The notes below the pieces were generated by a model, which saw only the letters and a program-made list of their open reading frames with translations, did not search any database and was not told the origin of the DNA. Positions 1 to 10,932 of a stretch of DNA of 64,000 nucleotides are shown piece by piece. Numbering within the stretch: the stretch's first letter is position 1; every line of letters starts with the position of its first letter. Location of the stretch: positions 124,001-188,000 of the forward strand of contig WION01000025.1 of the NCBI GenBank assembly GCA_015039365.1, read 5' to 3'. The DNA is from Amanita rubescens (lineage: Eukaryota > Basidiomycota > Agaricomycetes > Agaricales > Amanitaceae). Both the position numbers and the translations under genes were made by a program.

Positions 1-143
1 AAACGATCTTTCGACAGGCATTCGCTGACAAAGGCAGTTTCATAACGTCAACTGGACTCCGAGGCTTCACCATGTGGGAAGCTGGTGGTGACTACAATAA
101 CATCCTTCTCGATGCTATTCGTGAAACAAGCGGCTTCCATTGA
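1..143 (+). CDS. C-terminal end of a GH18-like chitinase (partial)
   Basis: The reading frame starting at base 3 is open from the window edge to a TGA at 141-143, giving the last 46 residues of a protein. It contains GFTMWEAGGDYNNILLDAIR, which resembles the last strand and helix of the TIM barrel of fungal glycoside hydrolase family 18 chitinases, where a tryptophan near the C-terminus closes the active site. GH18 enzymes hydrolyse beta-1,4 N-acetylglucosamine linkages in chitin, usually after secretion. The catalytic DxxDxDxE motif would lie left of the window and cannot be checked, so the family call rests on this short tail alone. Confidence 0.6.
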   Translation, partial: TIFRQAFADKGSFITSTGLRGFTMWEAGGDYNNILLDAIRETSGFH

Positions 144-639
144 ACAAGTATGGACATACCTAGATTTCTATCTTATATTCAACTGTACTCGGATTCGCGA
201 GTTAGTCACAATAGTCATGAACTATTGAACGTATTGAACACTTTGTGTGTGGAGGAAAATCATTTCACCGAATGTTAGGGGTTGTGGTTTGTATAATTGC
301 AGAACTGATGGCATCCTGAACATTCCAAGCTGTCTCTAAGAATAGTTGCGCAGCCGACAAGAACAGACGTATATCATTTTAAGTCGGTCCGCAAAACTTC
401 TTTGGTTAAGACCCGGGGCTAATCCATTCCATTGGTTCAAAGTCCTTAATAACACGAAACCTAATACCGGTTACCTGCAATCGGTATACCCTATTAATAG
501 TATCACATGAGAATAGTGACTCTAGGAGGAAACCACGCAAATACCGTGCATATATGTTATCGCGGGCTGTGCTCGCGCCCCGAATTCGAAACCCCGAGTC
601 AGCCAATATCAGCGTAACGGCTCAAAAGGTATACTCCCC
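144..639. other. Intergenic stretch, nothing recognised
   Basis: This is the 3' flank of the chitinase-like gene. It is AT-rich at first, and the short open frames in it show no recognisable motif or exon structure. I see no RNA gene. Confidence 0.5.
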
Positions 640-1012
640 CGAAGCTTCTACTGCAATGCCCACCACGGCTCCAGCTGCCTCACCAGCATCTTCCCGCTCG
701 TGTTTCGCTAAGCTGCATAAGTATACCTGGGCAACAAAAAGGACTGAGAACAATGTCATCGTCAGAATCTAGCGTATGATGGGTCCGGGAAATCTCACGT
801 CTACAGGCCCATATTAAAGAAAACACGATGATCAAGCCGGCAACGAGAAATCAAATGTATATTCCTGCAATGGCGACCTGGTCAACATGGATGACTTGAG
901 CGCGGGAGAAGCGAGGTACTGAGGTTAGATCCAAAGTGGGGCCGTCGTTGGTGGACTTGAGGAATGGCGCGTACGTTCCAACGATGGGGCCGGTCACGAA
1001 GAAGAGGGAACC
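640..1012 (-). pseudogene. Remnant of a small membrane-protein gene
   Basis: On the minus strand a frame reads ...TGPIVGTYAPFLKS..., then a stretch ending in GIYI, one in-frame TGA, then FLVAGLIIVFSLIWACRR followed by an acidic serine/aspartate stretch. The hydrophobic run next to CRR looks like one membrane-spanning helix with a positively charged cytoplasmic edge. The stop inside the helix, the lack of a clear start and the absence of good splice sites around it suggest a decayed gene. An unrecognised short intron is the alternative. The family is not recognised. Confidence 0.3.
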
Positions 1013-1248
1013 AGAACAAGGACAAAGGGCCAGAACCGGCGCACGACGTCAGTCACGTCACCGCGTCGGTAGCGCTCCACCGACTGATCCGAAAATGATG
1101 CCAACACGTCTCTTCTAACTTGACTCGGAACTCTCTACGCCAAGCATCAATGTGCTTGTGATGCAATCTTCCTGATGACCCAGATGACCCAGATGAGTTG
1201 TCAGGAAGCAAATACATAAAAGCCCATCTTTCCCGATGATTCGAGTTA

Positions 1249-1259
1249 GGCTGGTCCTC
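1249..1259 (+). promoter_or_regulatory. Shared GGCTGGTCCTC motif before secreted-protein gene 1
   Basis: GGCTGGTCCTC ends 19 bases before the ATG at 1278, with an ATAAAAG TATA-like element upstream near 1215. The same 11-mer, with at most one change, stands 11-19 bases before the ATG of all four tandem genes. It probably marks the transcription start region or a shared regulatory site. Confidence 0.5.
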
Positions 1260-1277
1260 CCACAAGAACTTCACGCT

Positions 1278-1961
1278 ATGCGCCATTTTATAATCGCCAC
1301 TCTTTTTATCGCCATTTTTAGCGCCGTGTGCGCCTTCCCAGTCACCCAGGTCTGTCCCCGCGCAGTATGTTTATCGTCGTTCCAGCATTGATAGTTGTCT
1401 TTAGAAACAAATTGACGGTGGGCAAGGCTTGTCACCCGGGGGTCCGGAACCTGAGTTACCAAAACAAACAAATTTCAATACGCTGGATAGAGTGTGGAAT
1501 GACTGGGAGCGTAAGACGGGGAAAAAATTCATAGACAAGATTGGGAAGGAAGAAGTGCTACCATTGGGAAACGAGGAGCTACCGAATGCCCTGATGAAGC
1601 GTATCTTGGATGCTGATCACCGCGCAGCGGGAGCTGAGGTCCTGGCTCTCGCCAAGCTTTATAATCCAAACCATGTGGGGTGGGGATGTGAGGGCAGCAC
1701 GTGTTACATCGTGGTGAAGACGGATCCAGGTCTGGATTTTTTTACCAAGTCATCGTCGAATTCGATGACTACGAGCGGACTACGGTCGAAGTTCAAAGAG
1801 GATCATAGTCATAAAGAGATGTAAGTGCTGAAGCTTGAGGTTATCATGATGACACTGACCATGGACATTTTCCCCTCTTCTTCGGCAGTGAATGGAAAGA
1901 CGGTCTCACCAATTGGATCTATCACCGTTCTATTCATGGCACGGGCGTATATTATATTTGA
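1278..1961 (+). CDS. Small secreted protein, tandem family member 1
   Basis: Three exons: 1278-1349, 1405-1820 and 1889-1961, giving 186 aa. Exon 1 is a signal peptide beginning MRHFIIATLF and ending near VCAFPVTQ. Exon 2 continues in frame with KQIDGG. The open frame seems to stop at 1822-1824, but that TAA is inside a GTAAGT donor at 1821, and splicing to the CAG at 1886-1888 adds a C-terminus containing TNWIYHR and ending YYI. The other three family members have the same donor-in-stop layout and a related C-terminus, so I take the three-exon model as right. This is the most diverged member and lacks the KR dipeptide at the start of exon 2. No function is recognised; a secreted effector or other extracellular role is only a guess. 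Confidence 0.7.
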
Positions 1962-2786
1962 CACCTGTATTTACAGTTCAGGTACTCCGTATTGTATTGA
2001 TACCGGTGCGTGGTGGGCATCTCCACCAAGTCCTCCTCACCTGTCAGATATACGTCCTTTATGAGCCCGATACCGGCCCGCATCGAAATTGCACGCCAAT
2101 TAAGCTGTGATGTGCATCTCTCGCTTTCGCCATTGCTGACGTTTCATCCAGAGTCGCGGTCCCTCATATATCACGCTGTCGCTAAGCCTGACGTACCTTT
2201 CTGCATCTTGTTTCAGATGGCAAAAACTTACCTGAGCACAAGCGTCCTAAAATTGCAAGCATATGATCCGGTCATCAGGAGATCTTATCTGCAAGCCCGG
2301 CGGCGCAGTGGCGGCGCTAGTTCACAACACAGTTGGCTTTCCGGAAACAAAATAATTCGAATGGCTTGTTTAGCTAATCATATTTCGAGAATCGATTCGT
2401 GCACCGCCCGCATAAACAGCGCATGCATCAACTTGAAAGTTGGTAACCCTGGAGACCAGTGAGAAGACGACCGTTTGTACCCCCATGGGCCCATTTCCAG
2501 AATCCAATCATTGTCTGTACCGCAATGAGAAGCTTCTCCAAACAGCTATTTCACTTCACGCCACCGAAGAGGTAAGTTGAACGGATCCACCGACGAGAAT
2601 TGATGTGATAGCAGATTACCTCTCGGCCGGGGTGGTTTGGTGATGGATGACGTTGAGGGTTATCCAGGTAGAACTTATAGCCTGACCGTAGCGGCGCTTA
2701 ACAACGTAATCCCCAACACCCGGCTCGGAACCAAAAAAACTGGTTACTGGTGTTTAAAACGCCAAGTTCGACGAAGATTCTGACTA
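1962..2786. repeat. Duplicated spacer, copy 1
   Basis: No gene was identified here. Blocks near 2110-2340 and 2640-2760 (for example CTGAGCACAAGCGTCCT at about 2232, and GTAATCCCCAACACCCG at about 2706) recur in the same order in the next spacer at about 3790-4090 and 4510-4600. The unit that was duplicated was therefore a gene plus its flank of about 1.8 kb, not the coding region alone. Confidence 0.65.
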
Positions 2787-2797
2787 GGCTGGTCCCC
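2787..2797 (+). promoter_or_regulatory. Shared GGCTGGTCCCC motif before secreted-protein gene 2
   Basis: GGCTGGTCCCC (one change from the other copies) ends 18 bases before the ATG at 2815. A TTTAAAA TATA-like element lies at about 2753. Confidence 0.5.
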
Positions 2798-2814
2798 GAA
2801 AACGAAAAAACGAC

Positions 2815-3632
2815 ATGCGATACTTTATGCTATCCGCCATTCTCTTTATCGTCGTCACTAGCACCGTGTATGCTTCGCCGGTGCATATCGAGCTTCGCGA
2901 TATCGCGTCACTAGACGGCCCCGCCATCGCAGTACGTTGTTACCATTATCGTCGTACATTTAATAACGGTCTTTGTCATTTTCAGAAACGACTCGTGCGG
3001 CGTGTCTGGCCGCTCTCACAGTCGCAAGACTCGCTCAAAAGCACACGATACGAGCTGCCCTCGGGTCTACCAAATGAAATGAATTTCAAGGACCTGCATC
3101 AAAGTTGGAAAGAAGACGCAGTACTAGCCAAGGACGCCGATTCAAAACTGAGTAAAGCGCACCTAACGAAATTTGGCGCTACAGAGTTAAAAAAACCAAA
3201 TGCCGTAATGAAGTATATCCATATTTCAGGGGATCGGTCCAGCGAACAATTCAAATCACGCTGGGATGAAATTGTGAACGAGCTTGGACTTCTCGGACGA
3301 CTTTATCATGATGGGGATTTTGTATGGGGACACTCAAAAGGCCTTGACAAGGTTTACATTGCCATCCGTGCGGGAAAAAACAAGCAAATCGACGTACCTA
3401 AAGTATCAGACCCTTCGGAGCGTATGGCGTTACCTGCGGTGCAGGAGTTCGTACGGAGCCGCCGTGAAATATTTTTGGACTTGTAAGTACATGTTGTCGT
3501 GATGACACATATTACTACTGACTGGGCAATTCTATTCACTTTCTTCGCAGAAAATTTTGTGAGGGTGAGACTAACTGGGTCCTCTACACACATAGAGCAC
3601 ATTCGCGTGGCGAAGGCGCTTTATATATTTGA
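2815..3632 (+). CDS. Small secreted protein, tandem family member 2
   Basis: Exons 2815-2931, 2986-3482 and 3551-3632, 231 aa. Exon 1 encodes a signal peptide (MRYFMLSAILFIVVTSTVYA) and a short propeptide. Exon 2 opens with KR, a typical Kex2 cleavage site, so the mature chain probably starts just after it. The body is hydrophilic, with the conserved frame W(D)EIV.EL..L.RL......WGHS..LD.VYIAI. The stop at 3484-3486 is part of the GTAAGT donor at 3483; exon 3 adds NWVLYTHRAHSRG and ends LYI. Intron 1 is 54 bp, a multiple of three without stops, so retaining it would keep the frame open. The product is probably exported through the ER. Function unknown. Confidence 0.8.
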
Positions 3633-4640
3633 TACGCATAGCGTTGATTCCTACCAAAAAAATTGCCCCGCATGTTCAAACCGTACAGAAGGAAATTCTA
3701 TCAGCCATTTTTGAAAAAAATCAGGCAACAGTGACACGTTTCGATTCAACAATGGTTTATCAACTTGAAGTGATAGCCATGGCCTGAGTCCCCGGTTAAA
3801 TTTCTCGCTTGCGCCATATTGCTGATGTTTCATCTAGATTCCGGAATCGCTCAGCGAGACTGCCCGTAATCAATCAATGTGGTCCCTCAAGGTCTCATAC
3901 ATCACGTCGTCGTTCCAAAAGCATGGCGCGCCTTCTGCATCTTGTTTCAGATGTCAAAAACGTACCTGAGCACAAGCGTCCTGAAAATGCAAGCATGCAA
4001 TCCAATCGTCAGGAGATCTTATTTGCAAGCACGACGGCGCTAGTTCGCAGCACAGTTGGGACCTGGCTTGCCGGAAACGAAATAATTGCATCTTTGAATG
4101 ACTTGCTTAGCAGTCGAGGAACCAGGAGGAACCGAACGGGAGGAACCTCGCTCAGGCTTCTTCGGCATCAACCGCAGCATCAACAAGTTGAAAGTTGGTA
4201 ACCTGGAGACCCGTGGGAAGACTAGTCTTGACACAAGACATTAGACAAAGAGTCCGGCAAGCAGATTACCTCTCTCCCACCCCAAACGGGGGAGCGCTTT
4301 GTTGAGCTTACGACCTTTTGGCTCAGCGTATCACTAATCGAACTCGCATTTCCAGAATCCAAGAGACATTGTTTCCCAATGAGAAGTGACAGAAGCCTCT
4401 CCAAACAGCTATTTCACGTCACCGGAGAGGTGAGCTGAACGAATCCACCGGCGACAATTGATGTGACCGTGGGCGCGGGGTGGTAGGGGTGGTTTGGTGA
4501 TAGATCATGATATTGAGGGTTACCAAGGTATAGCTTATAGCCTGACGTAGGAGCGCCTAACAACGTAATCCCCAACACCCGACTCGGAACCAAAGAAACT
4601 GGTATTTAAAACTCATGTTTGATGAAAATTCCGACTAAGA
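3633..4640. repeat. Duplicated spacer, copy 2
   Basis: This is the second copy of the spacer described at 1962-2786, with matching blocks near 3790-4090 and 4510-4600 and small insertions between them. Short open frames here, such as the one at 3809-4201, fall in the duplicated non-coding part and show no protein motif. Confidence 0.6.
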
Positions 4641-4651
4641 GGCTGGTCCTC
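4641..4651 (+). promoter_or_regulatory. Shared GGCTGGTCCTC motif before secreted-protein gene 3
   Basis: GGCTGGTCCTC ends 11 bases before the ATG at 4662. A TTTAAAA element lies at about 4605. Confidence 0.5.
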
Positions 4652-4661
4652 GAAAACGGAC

Positions 4662-5490
4662 ATGCGATACTTTATGCTATCCGCTATTCTCTTTATCATC
4701 ATCACTAGCACCGCGTATGCTTCGCCGGTGCACGTCGAGCTTCGCGATATCGCGTCCCCAGATGCCCCCGCCATCACAGTAACGTTGTTGCTACTACCTG
4801 TCGTACATTAAATAACGGCCTTTTGTCATTTTCAGAAACGACTCGTGCGACGCATCTGGCTGTTCTCACAGTCGCAAGACTCGCTTGAAAAACAATACGA
4901 GCTGCCCTCGGGTCTACCAAATGAAATGAATTTCAGGGACCTGGACCGCAATTGGAGAGAAGACGCAGTACTAGCCAAGGACGCCGATTCAATACTGAGT
5001 AAAGCGCACCTGAAGGAATTTGAAACCGATGATGCAGAGTTAAAAAAACCGAATGCCGTGATGAAGTGTATCAAGATTTCGGGGGCTCGGACCAGCAAAG
5101 AATTTAAAATGCGCTGGTATGACATTGTGAAAGAACTTTCACTTCTCCGACAGCTTCACGGGGATGATAATCATACGTTTAAATGGGGACACTCAAAAGA
5201 CCTCGACATTGTTTACATCGCCATCCGTGTGGGAAGAAACAGGTTAATCGATGTACCTAAAGTATCACTCCCTTCGCAGCCTCAGGCGTTGCCTGAGGTG
5301 AAGAAGTTCATACGGGACCATAGACTCGAAGATGATGACTTGTAAGTGCCACTAAATTCAAGTTGTCGTGATTACACGTGTTACTGACTTGGGTAATTCT
5401 ATTCGCAGTTGTTACGGTGCGACTAATTGGGTCCTTTTTAAACTTGTGCATTCAATCGCGAGTCGCGGCAGAGGCGCATTTTATATTTGA
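4662..5490 (+). CDS. Small secreted protein, tandem family member 3
   Basis: Exons 4662-4778, 4836-5341 and 5409-5490, 234 aa. It is the closest paralogue of member 2: nearly the same signal peptide (MRYFMLSAILFIIITSTAYA), the same KR at the start of exon 2, and a body sharing the stretches around YELPSGLPNEMNF and ELKKPNAVMK. The apparent stop at 5343-5345 again lies within a GTAAGT donor (5342). Exon 3 encodes FCYGATNWVLF and ends FYI. Unlike member 2, intron 1 carries a stop in frame. The protein is probably secreted and Kex2-processed. No known domain is recognised. Confidence 0.8.
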
Positions 5491-5774
5491 TACATATAAC
5501 GTTGCTTCATACGAAAAAGAAATTTTCCCGATATTTCCATAGCTTTTTATTTAAATCGTACACACGCAATGGTATTAGATGTAAACAAGACTTTGTCGTT
5601 TCCCTGTTTCGTCAATCAACCAGTAGTTGATGGAACATGCCTTCAGTTGATGATGCCAAAAGATACCGGATCAAGTTGCCCTGTGACGAAGCTTGATTTC
5701 CCCAATACCCGAACAGTGGTTGAAGGCACGTGTACTGGGATGATAAAAACCATGGTGAGCGAAGATTCAAGCTA

Positions 5775-5785
5775 GGCTGGTCCTC
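5775..5785 (+). promoter_or_regulatory. Shared GGCTGGTCCTC motif before secreted-protein gene 4
   Basis: GGCTGGTCCTC ends 11 bases before the ATG at 5796. A GATAAAAAC element lies at about 5740. Confidence 0.5.
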
Positions 5786-5795
5786 AGAACACATC

Positions 5796-6646
5796 ATGCG
5801 TTACTTTACATTCGCCATTCTGTTCACCACCATCTCTATCGTGTTCGCGTCGCCGGTGTATACCGGGTTCAGAAATGCCCTCGCCATTTCGGTGCGTTTT
5901 TTGCTACTAATTTCGTCCCGGCCAGGCTGATTGAATGATTGTCCTTGTCGTCTTTAGAAAAGAATGGAGGAAGGCGAGCCAAGTTCCTCCCAAAACCAGG
6001 CATCCAATAGTCATGATATGCCGGCGCTACCCAAGGATTTGCCAAAAGAAAAGGGAGATTTCAAAGACTTGACAAAGACGCTCAAGGATCCAAATAAAAT
6101 ACTTTTGGTCCGGGACCAAAAGGCACAGGTGTTCGTAGTGCCGCTGAAAAAGACCTGGGAGCGTCTCGAAAAGACATCAGCACCGAAACTGGGGCAATTG
6201 TTTGAGATCGGTGTGGTGATAAAAGACATTAGGATTCCGGATAATGAAGGCGCTCAGGAACGCTGGGAGCAAGTATTTCGAGAGATCAGGGTTATGAAGG
6301 CAATGCATGGTGAAATGTTTAAGTGGGTACGGTTCCCCGACGGTCGTGGGGTGTTCATCACCTTCACCGAGGCAGGGAAGGTATTTTATACCGAGGAGGG
6401 TATGAAGAAGAAGCGCTATGGCCCGGCGCCTTACCTGCGGAAAGTGGCAATCGATGCTAGAATATCGAGTAGGGAGGCACTGTAAGTGGTGCAAGTTGTC
6501 TTTAAGAGACTGACTTGGATCGGACCGTCTTTTTTGGCAGTGGCTCCGAGTCGAAAAATCATCCTATGTCGGACGAGAAAAGTTGTTGGGTCTATCTCAA
6601 TGACAATCCAGAAGGTGAAACGTATTATAGGGCAGCTTTCATTTGA
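5796..6646 (+). CDS. Small secreted protein, tandem family member 4
   Basis: Exons 5796-5891, 5958-6481 and 6541-6646, 241 aa. The signal peptide begins MRYFTFAILFTTISIVFA. Exon 2 starts with KR (Kex2-like), followed by a Ser/Gln/Pro-rich linker and a lysine-rich body. The segment VVIKDIRIPDNEGAQERWEQ...FREIRVMKAMHGEMFKWV aligns with the core of members 2 and 3 (helix with RW, then W and a VFI strand). The donor GTAAGT at 6482 again contains the apparent stop; exon 3 encodes ...SCWVYLND... and ends AAFI, matching the NWV...(Y/F)I tail of its neighbours. It is clearly homologous but diverged, so the cluster combines old and recent duplications. Confidence 0.75.
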
Positions 6647-6757
6647 TTTGTGTACCGTTGTGCATTCATGATCGTTCCTTTGATTGAGTGGTGGGCACAA
6701 AAACGTGGCGATGATATCACGCGTTTATTATCACTGTGCTATCATTCTTCATCATCC

Positions 6758-7878
6758 ATGTCAAATCCACGCAAGTCCGCTTCCTCTCCTCTCATTCATC
6801 CGAGACCCACACCTTTTGGTCCACCTCCACCATACACTTCTGCACCCTTAGACAGCAGTGAAAATGACGATGAGGATGGTTCACGTCCCATTTACACTTC
6901 ATGGGGTCACCACAGAAAACCTGCCACCGCCGCCGCTACTACCTTTCCCACCACCAGCACAAGCACCGTGACCAACACCTCAGGCCTCCGTTCACGATTC
7001 CTCAACGGCCTCAAGAAAACTCTAGGTAGCACTCCCCGTTCCAAAGTAAAAAGCATTTCAACCACACCCGGCCAACTTTGCCTCGGCGAAACCGAAACCG
7101 AAGCAGACGAACCGGTCAGTGTTCATGCACGTCCCAACTGCTAAGCTTATACGATAATTGACACACAAAAAAGCCCCGCGGTCGATTACCCACCGCTCGA
7201 ATCGTTCGTTCCTCCGGCCCTTTAATACCACCCAACAACCTCCAACAACAACTCACCCCACTCTTATTCGAATTCTCCCGTTTACTCTCTATCGTCCCCG
7301 CCATCGTCGGGACGATCTACAACCTCTACCATGTCCTCTACCCACCCCACCACCAAGCCACCCACTCCACCCGAAACCCACCCGAACGAATAGATTATTT
7401 CGTTTCAACCCTCTGGGCCATCCTAACCGGTTATCAATGCCTCGCTCTAACAACCGGTCTCCTCACCCGCTGGCGTTTATACTACCCCCCGCTCTCAACT
7501 CTCATCAGACTCTTAGCGCTGCAAGGGATTTGTTGGCCAGCTACGCAAATCACTTTATCGGTTTTTGAGCATGAGAAGAGGCCGGTGGTGGTTTGGGCGT
7601 TGATTGGGACGACGACGTGTGCTAGTAGGAGCGTTCAAATTTGGGTGACGAGTAATCTTTGGTGGGATGGTGGTGGTCACGGAAGCTCTGATAGCGGGGA
7701 GGGAGAGTCCGGTGGGGATGAACCGAGGAGGGGGTATTGGAAGAGGTGGGGAGGGAAATGGGGAGGGAGGAGGTGGGATTGGAAAGAAGTCAGCATCAAG
7801 TGTGTTTTACCCGCCGGTATCATGTATTTCGTCATGGCTTGGGCAGAGCAGTTACGTCGAGAATGGGGTACAAAATAA
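6758..7878 (+). CDS. EOS1: Eos1-like N-glycosylation protein (ER membrane)
   Basis: Two exons, 6758-7114 and 7174-7878, 353 aa, joined by a 59-bp intron (GTCAGT...AAAAAAG). The N-terminal 120 residues are proline- and serine-rich. From exon 2 on the protein is hydrophobic, with LLSIVPAIVGTIYNLYHV, then RIDYFVSTLWAILTGYQCL, then RWRLYYPPLSTLIRLLALQ, GICWPATQITL, and WALIGTTTCASRSVQIWVTS. These fit the fungal Eos1 family (N-glycosylation protein, ER multi-span membrane protein linked to oxidative-stress tolerance in yeast). A glycine/tryptophan-rich insert lies near residues 290-325, before a last hydrophobic segment. The gene converges on the next one with only 42 bp between the stops, so their 3' UTRs must overlap. 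The family call comes from the sequence pattern only. Confidence 0.65.
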
Positions 7879-7920
7879 TTATAGTACAGTACGATACATG
7901 AAGAGTTTTGCAAGAATACA

Positions 7921-10900
7921 CTAGTTTGTCCTAGCGGGTACTGGCCATGGGTATGAATATGATGATGGATGTGGTGGGTATGCATATGGATATGGTAATT
8001 GTGGATGTGCGTATGGATGATGAGCGGGTCCAGCCTGAGCTCCCTCATGTTGAGGGAAGGACAATAGCGTGTTTTGATCAATACTTCCATCCGAGTAGCT
8101 ATCTGTCTCTTCCTCCTCGTCTTCGTCTTCTTCGTCATCCCGGTTGACATTCGCGTTATGAAACGGCCTGGGACTGGGAGTATATGCAGGTGGGATGAAC
8201 ACTTCTTGTGGCGTTATGGGCCTCGTTGCCCTCGTAGGTCCGCGTAAAGTCGCTGTGGATGATGAGATCCACGAATTCAGGTACGGTTGGTGTCTCTGCT
8301 GCTGCTGCTGCTGCTGCGGTTGTTGTGGAACATGCGAAGGACCATAAGGAGGAAGAACAACCCCCATCATCGACGGTGGCAGATGGGAGGACGAGGATGA
8401 TGGTGGTGATGATGGCCCATCACCACGAATCCGAATCCCACTAACCATCTCCGCAAGTTCTCTCATCCCACCTCTTCTCGACTTTTCTTGCGCGTTGCCG
8501 TTCCCAGCCGTACGATTGTTGGGGTTCGTAGCGACACCAACCCAAGCTCCCAGAAGTGGAACGGTCGTTATCCACTGCGATTGTGATGGAGCCGGAGCAG
8601 GAGAAGGAAGGGGAGGTATAAACACACCCTGTTCCTCCCCACCCGCCGGGCCAACAACCCTAACCCTCGCCTCCTCCCAATCTTCATCGCTCTCCGTTTC
8701 TACGCCTCCCGTACCCGTGCCCGCACTGGCACCGGCACCAACACCAACACCTCGCGGACTTCCAAATCCACTACTTCCAATACTCTCCCGATCATCTCTA
8801 TCCCCTGTACTCGGACTGGGAGTAGTAAGCCCGTCTTCGTCATCATCTCTGTCCTCGTCGGATTCGTAATATGATTGGCGGCGGTGAACGCCCAGAGGGC
8901 CTTCTCGACCATAAGGCCCGTATCGCGCGCGTTGGTCCGCGGAGAAACGGGGTGGGACAAACCCAGTTGAGGGTGGGATGACGGCTGGGGTTGTGTCAGA
9001 TTGAGGCGATGGGGGTGGTTGTAGCTGAGGTTGCAGTTGTGGTGAATGCTGCTGCTGCTGCGGATGAGGTACTACCGATGACTGCTGCAGAGGTGATTGC
9101 TGCCGAGATTGGACTTGAGGTTGAAAAGATGGAGGTGGTGCTAGGTGGGGCGACAACGGTGGTTGTTGCTGGTAAGAAATCCGTGGAGAAACAACCTGGC
9201 TCTCCGGAGTAGGCGACCGAACGGAAATCATTGGCGTAGGGGAAAGAACGGATGGTGGAGCCATCGAAGTCACGATGTGAGGAGGCCCACCATGCGTTTG
9301 GTACGCATTCGCATCAAGCCATTCCGTTACCCGCCTTTTCCTCTTTTCTTCCTTCTCGTCAACAACAGGCACAATCACAATGTTCGGTTGAACACCCATA
9401 TCGGAGATGTTCATCCCTGCCCCGCGTGCAGGCGACGGCCACGTCTGAGCCCGATCTCGAGCATGTTGGTGTTCGTCTACCAGTAGGGCCACCCGATGTT
9501 GATCGATTCCGTCATCCGTGTTTCTCCGCGTAGTCGGGTGCAGACGGGATGCGGTCCAGTCTGCTAACGATCTAGAAACGTACGATGTGCTGGGTTCCGG
9601 AGCTGCCTCGGAAGGGAGGGGAGGTGCTAGGGGGTATGGTTGAGTAAAGTACATGTAGGGTGGTGGGTAAGGGTGTTGTGGTGCGTATTGCGCTGGATAT
9701 GGGTATTGGGAATGCGGCAGTGGTTGTGGCTGTGGTTGCTGCCAGGGTGACGAAGGGGCATGGGCTTCGGGCGGGGGAGACTTGAGAGCTGTTTCCGGTG
9801 TAGGCGGCACAAAAGAGGCTTCAGAGCCCGGGCTGGACATGACGGGCACCTTTTTCTTCTTTGATCGTTTTTTCCGGTTCTCTTCCTCCTGCAGCTCTTG
9901 ATCATCATCGTAGGCATTCACCATGGCGACGACGTGGTCTATACGAGTTTCAAGTTGAGCCCAACGACGGTGGTCATAGGAGGCATAGCCCATGGGCCAG
10001 CAGTTATCTACCAACCACTTTTCGACTAGTTCCCTTGTCCATCGCGTGCCAGAAATGTTGGTTCCGTTCCTGAACGCGGTAAGTAGTTGGACAAACTTTT
10101 GCACCGAAAACGAATACCTGAGTATCAGGCAAATATCTCCGGGGTCATTTCTGGTATACCGAACGAGCTTGAGGGCGACTGCCCAAAAAGGGGTGACACT
10201 GATAAGCTGTAGCATGCCGTTAGTGGACCTGTATATGGTGTGACGGTGGACGTTGTTGGGCTTGAGGGTGTCAGCGTGGATGGGATCGTAGGTCATGCCG
10301 GTAACGGGGCTACCGAAGAAGGGTCAGCGGGTGCAATACGGACGGAAAGAAACGCACTCGACGGCCATGGGCAGGGCCACGTCAGCATCTGCGTTCATCC
10401 AGTCAAGACCAAGACCAAACCTGCGTGCGGTGGATGCGATGCAGTCCTTGAGACGGTCAAAGGGGTCAGAGATGCCAAGGTGGTGCCACTCCAGATCCAA
10501 AGAACGAGCGATGATATCGACATCCCTCGTTTGGGTACGCTTGACATCCGGAGCGTCCGGTTGGAGAGGTGCGCCCGGAGACCAGCGCGGCGATAAGAGA
10601 AATGGGGGAGTCTGCGAGGCAAGTCTGTCCAGATCCGGGTGCAGGAGCATGCAAGCGCCGCCGTGCACAACGAGACGAACGGGCATGTTATTGAATTTGT
10701 TTGGCAGGAGGGTTGAGAAGTGGTCCAGGACTGCGATGAGCATTTCTCTGGTGAGCTCGCGGGTATTGTGCTGAGGAGACTCGGCCATCGTGGATGCTCG
10801 ACGCACCAGCGTCCGGTCCACGCCGTTGGGTCGTGATGATGGGCGGTATGAACACAAGGCCGCCGGAAGATGCCGGTATGGTTCATCTCCAAACATAGCC

Positions 10901-10932
10901 AATGTCCGACTCTCACGCAACTGAGTGATCAT
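7921..10932 (-). CDS. Nucleotidyltransferase-like N-domain with long Q/P-rich tail
   Basis: Exon 1 10358-10932 and exon 2 7921-10309, intron 10310-10357 (GTGCGT...GGTAG, 48 bp), 987 aa if the first ATG is used; the ATG at 10788 is an equally good start. The first 200 residues contain VRLVVHGGACMLLHPDLDRL and later TRDVDIIARSL, the hG[G]...DxD arrangement of the nucleotidyltransferase fold, followed by a helical region up to about residue 330. Many fungi have such proteins of unknown role. The remaining 600 residues are low in complexity: poly-lysine (RSKKKK), long Pro/Gln/Ser tracts, a CAG/CTG run encoding seven glutamines near 8295-8320, and acidic DEEDEDEEE near the end. The tail is probably disordered. 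Whether the enzyme is active cannot be told. Confidence 0.6.

Noticed and set aside
1822..1824. Stop codon of secreted-protein gene 1 (and 3484, 5343, 6483 in the others)
   Set aside because: Each TAA is within GTAAGT followed by a good acceptor, and the exon beyond codes a conserved ending in all four genes.
8247..9533. Plus-strand frames opposite the large minus-strand gene
   Set aside because: They are antisense shadows of the low-complexity Q/P-rich tail, with Ala/Val-rich translations.
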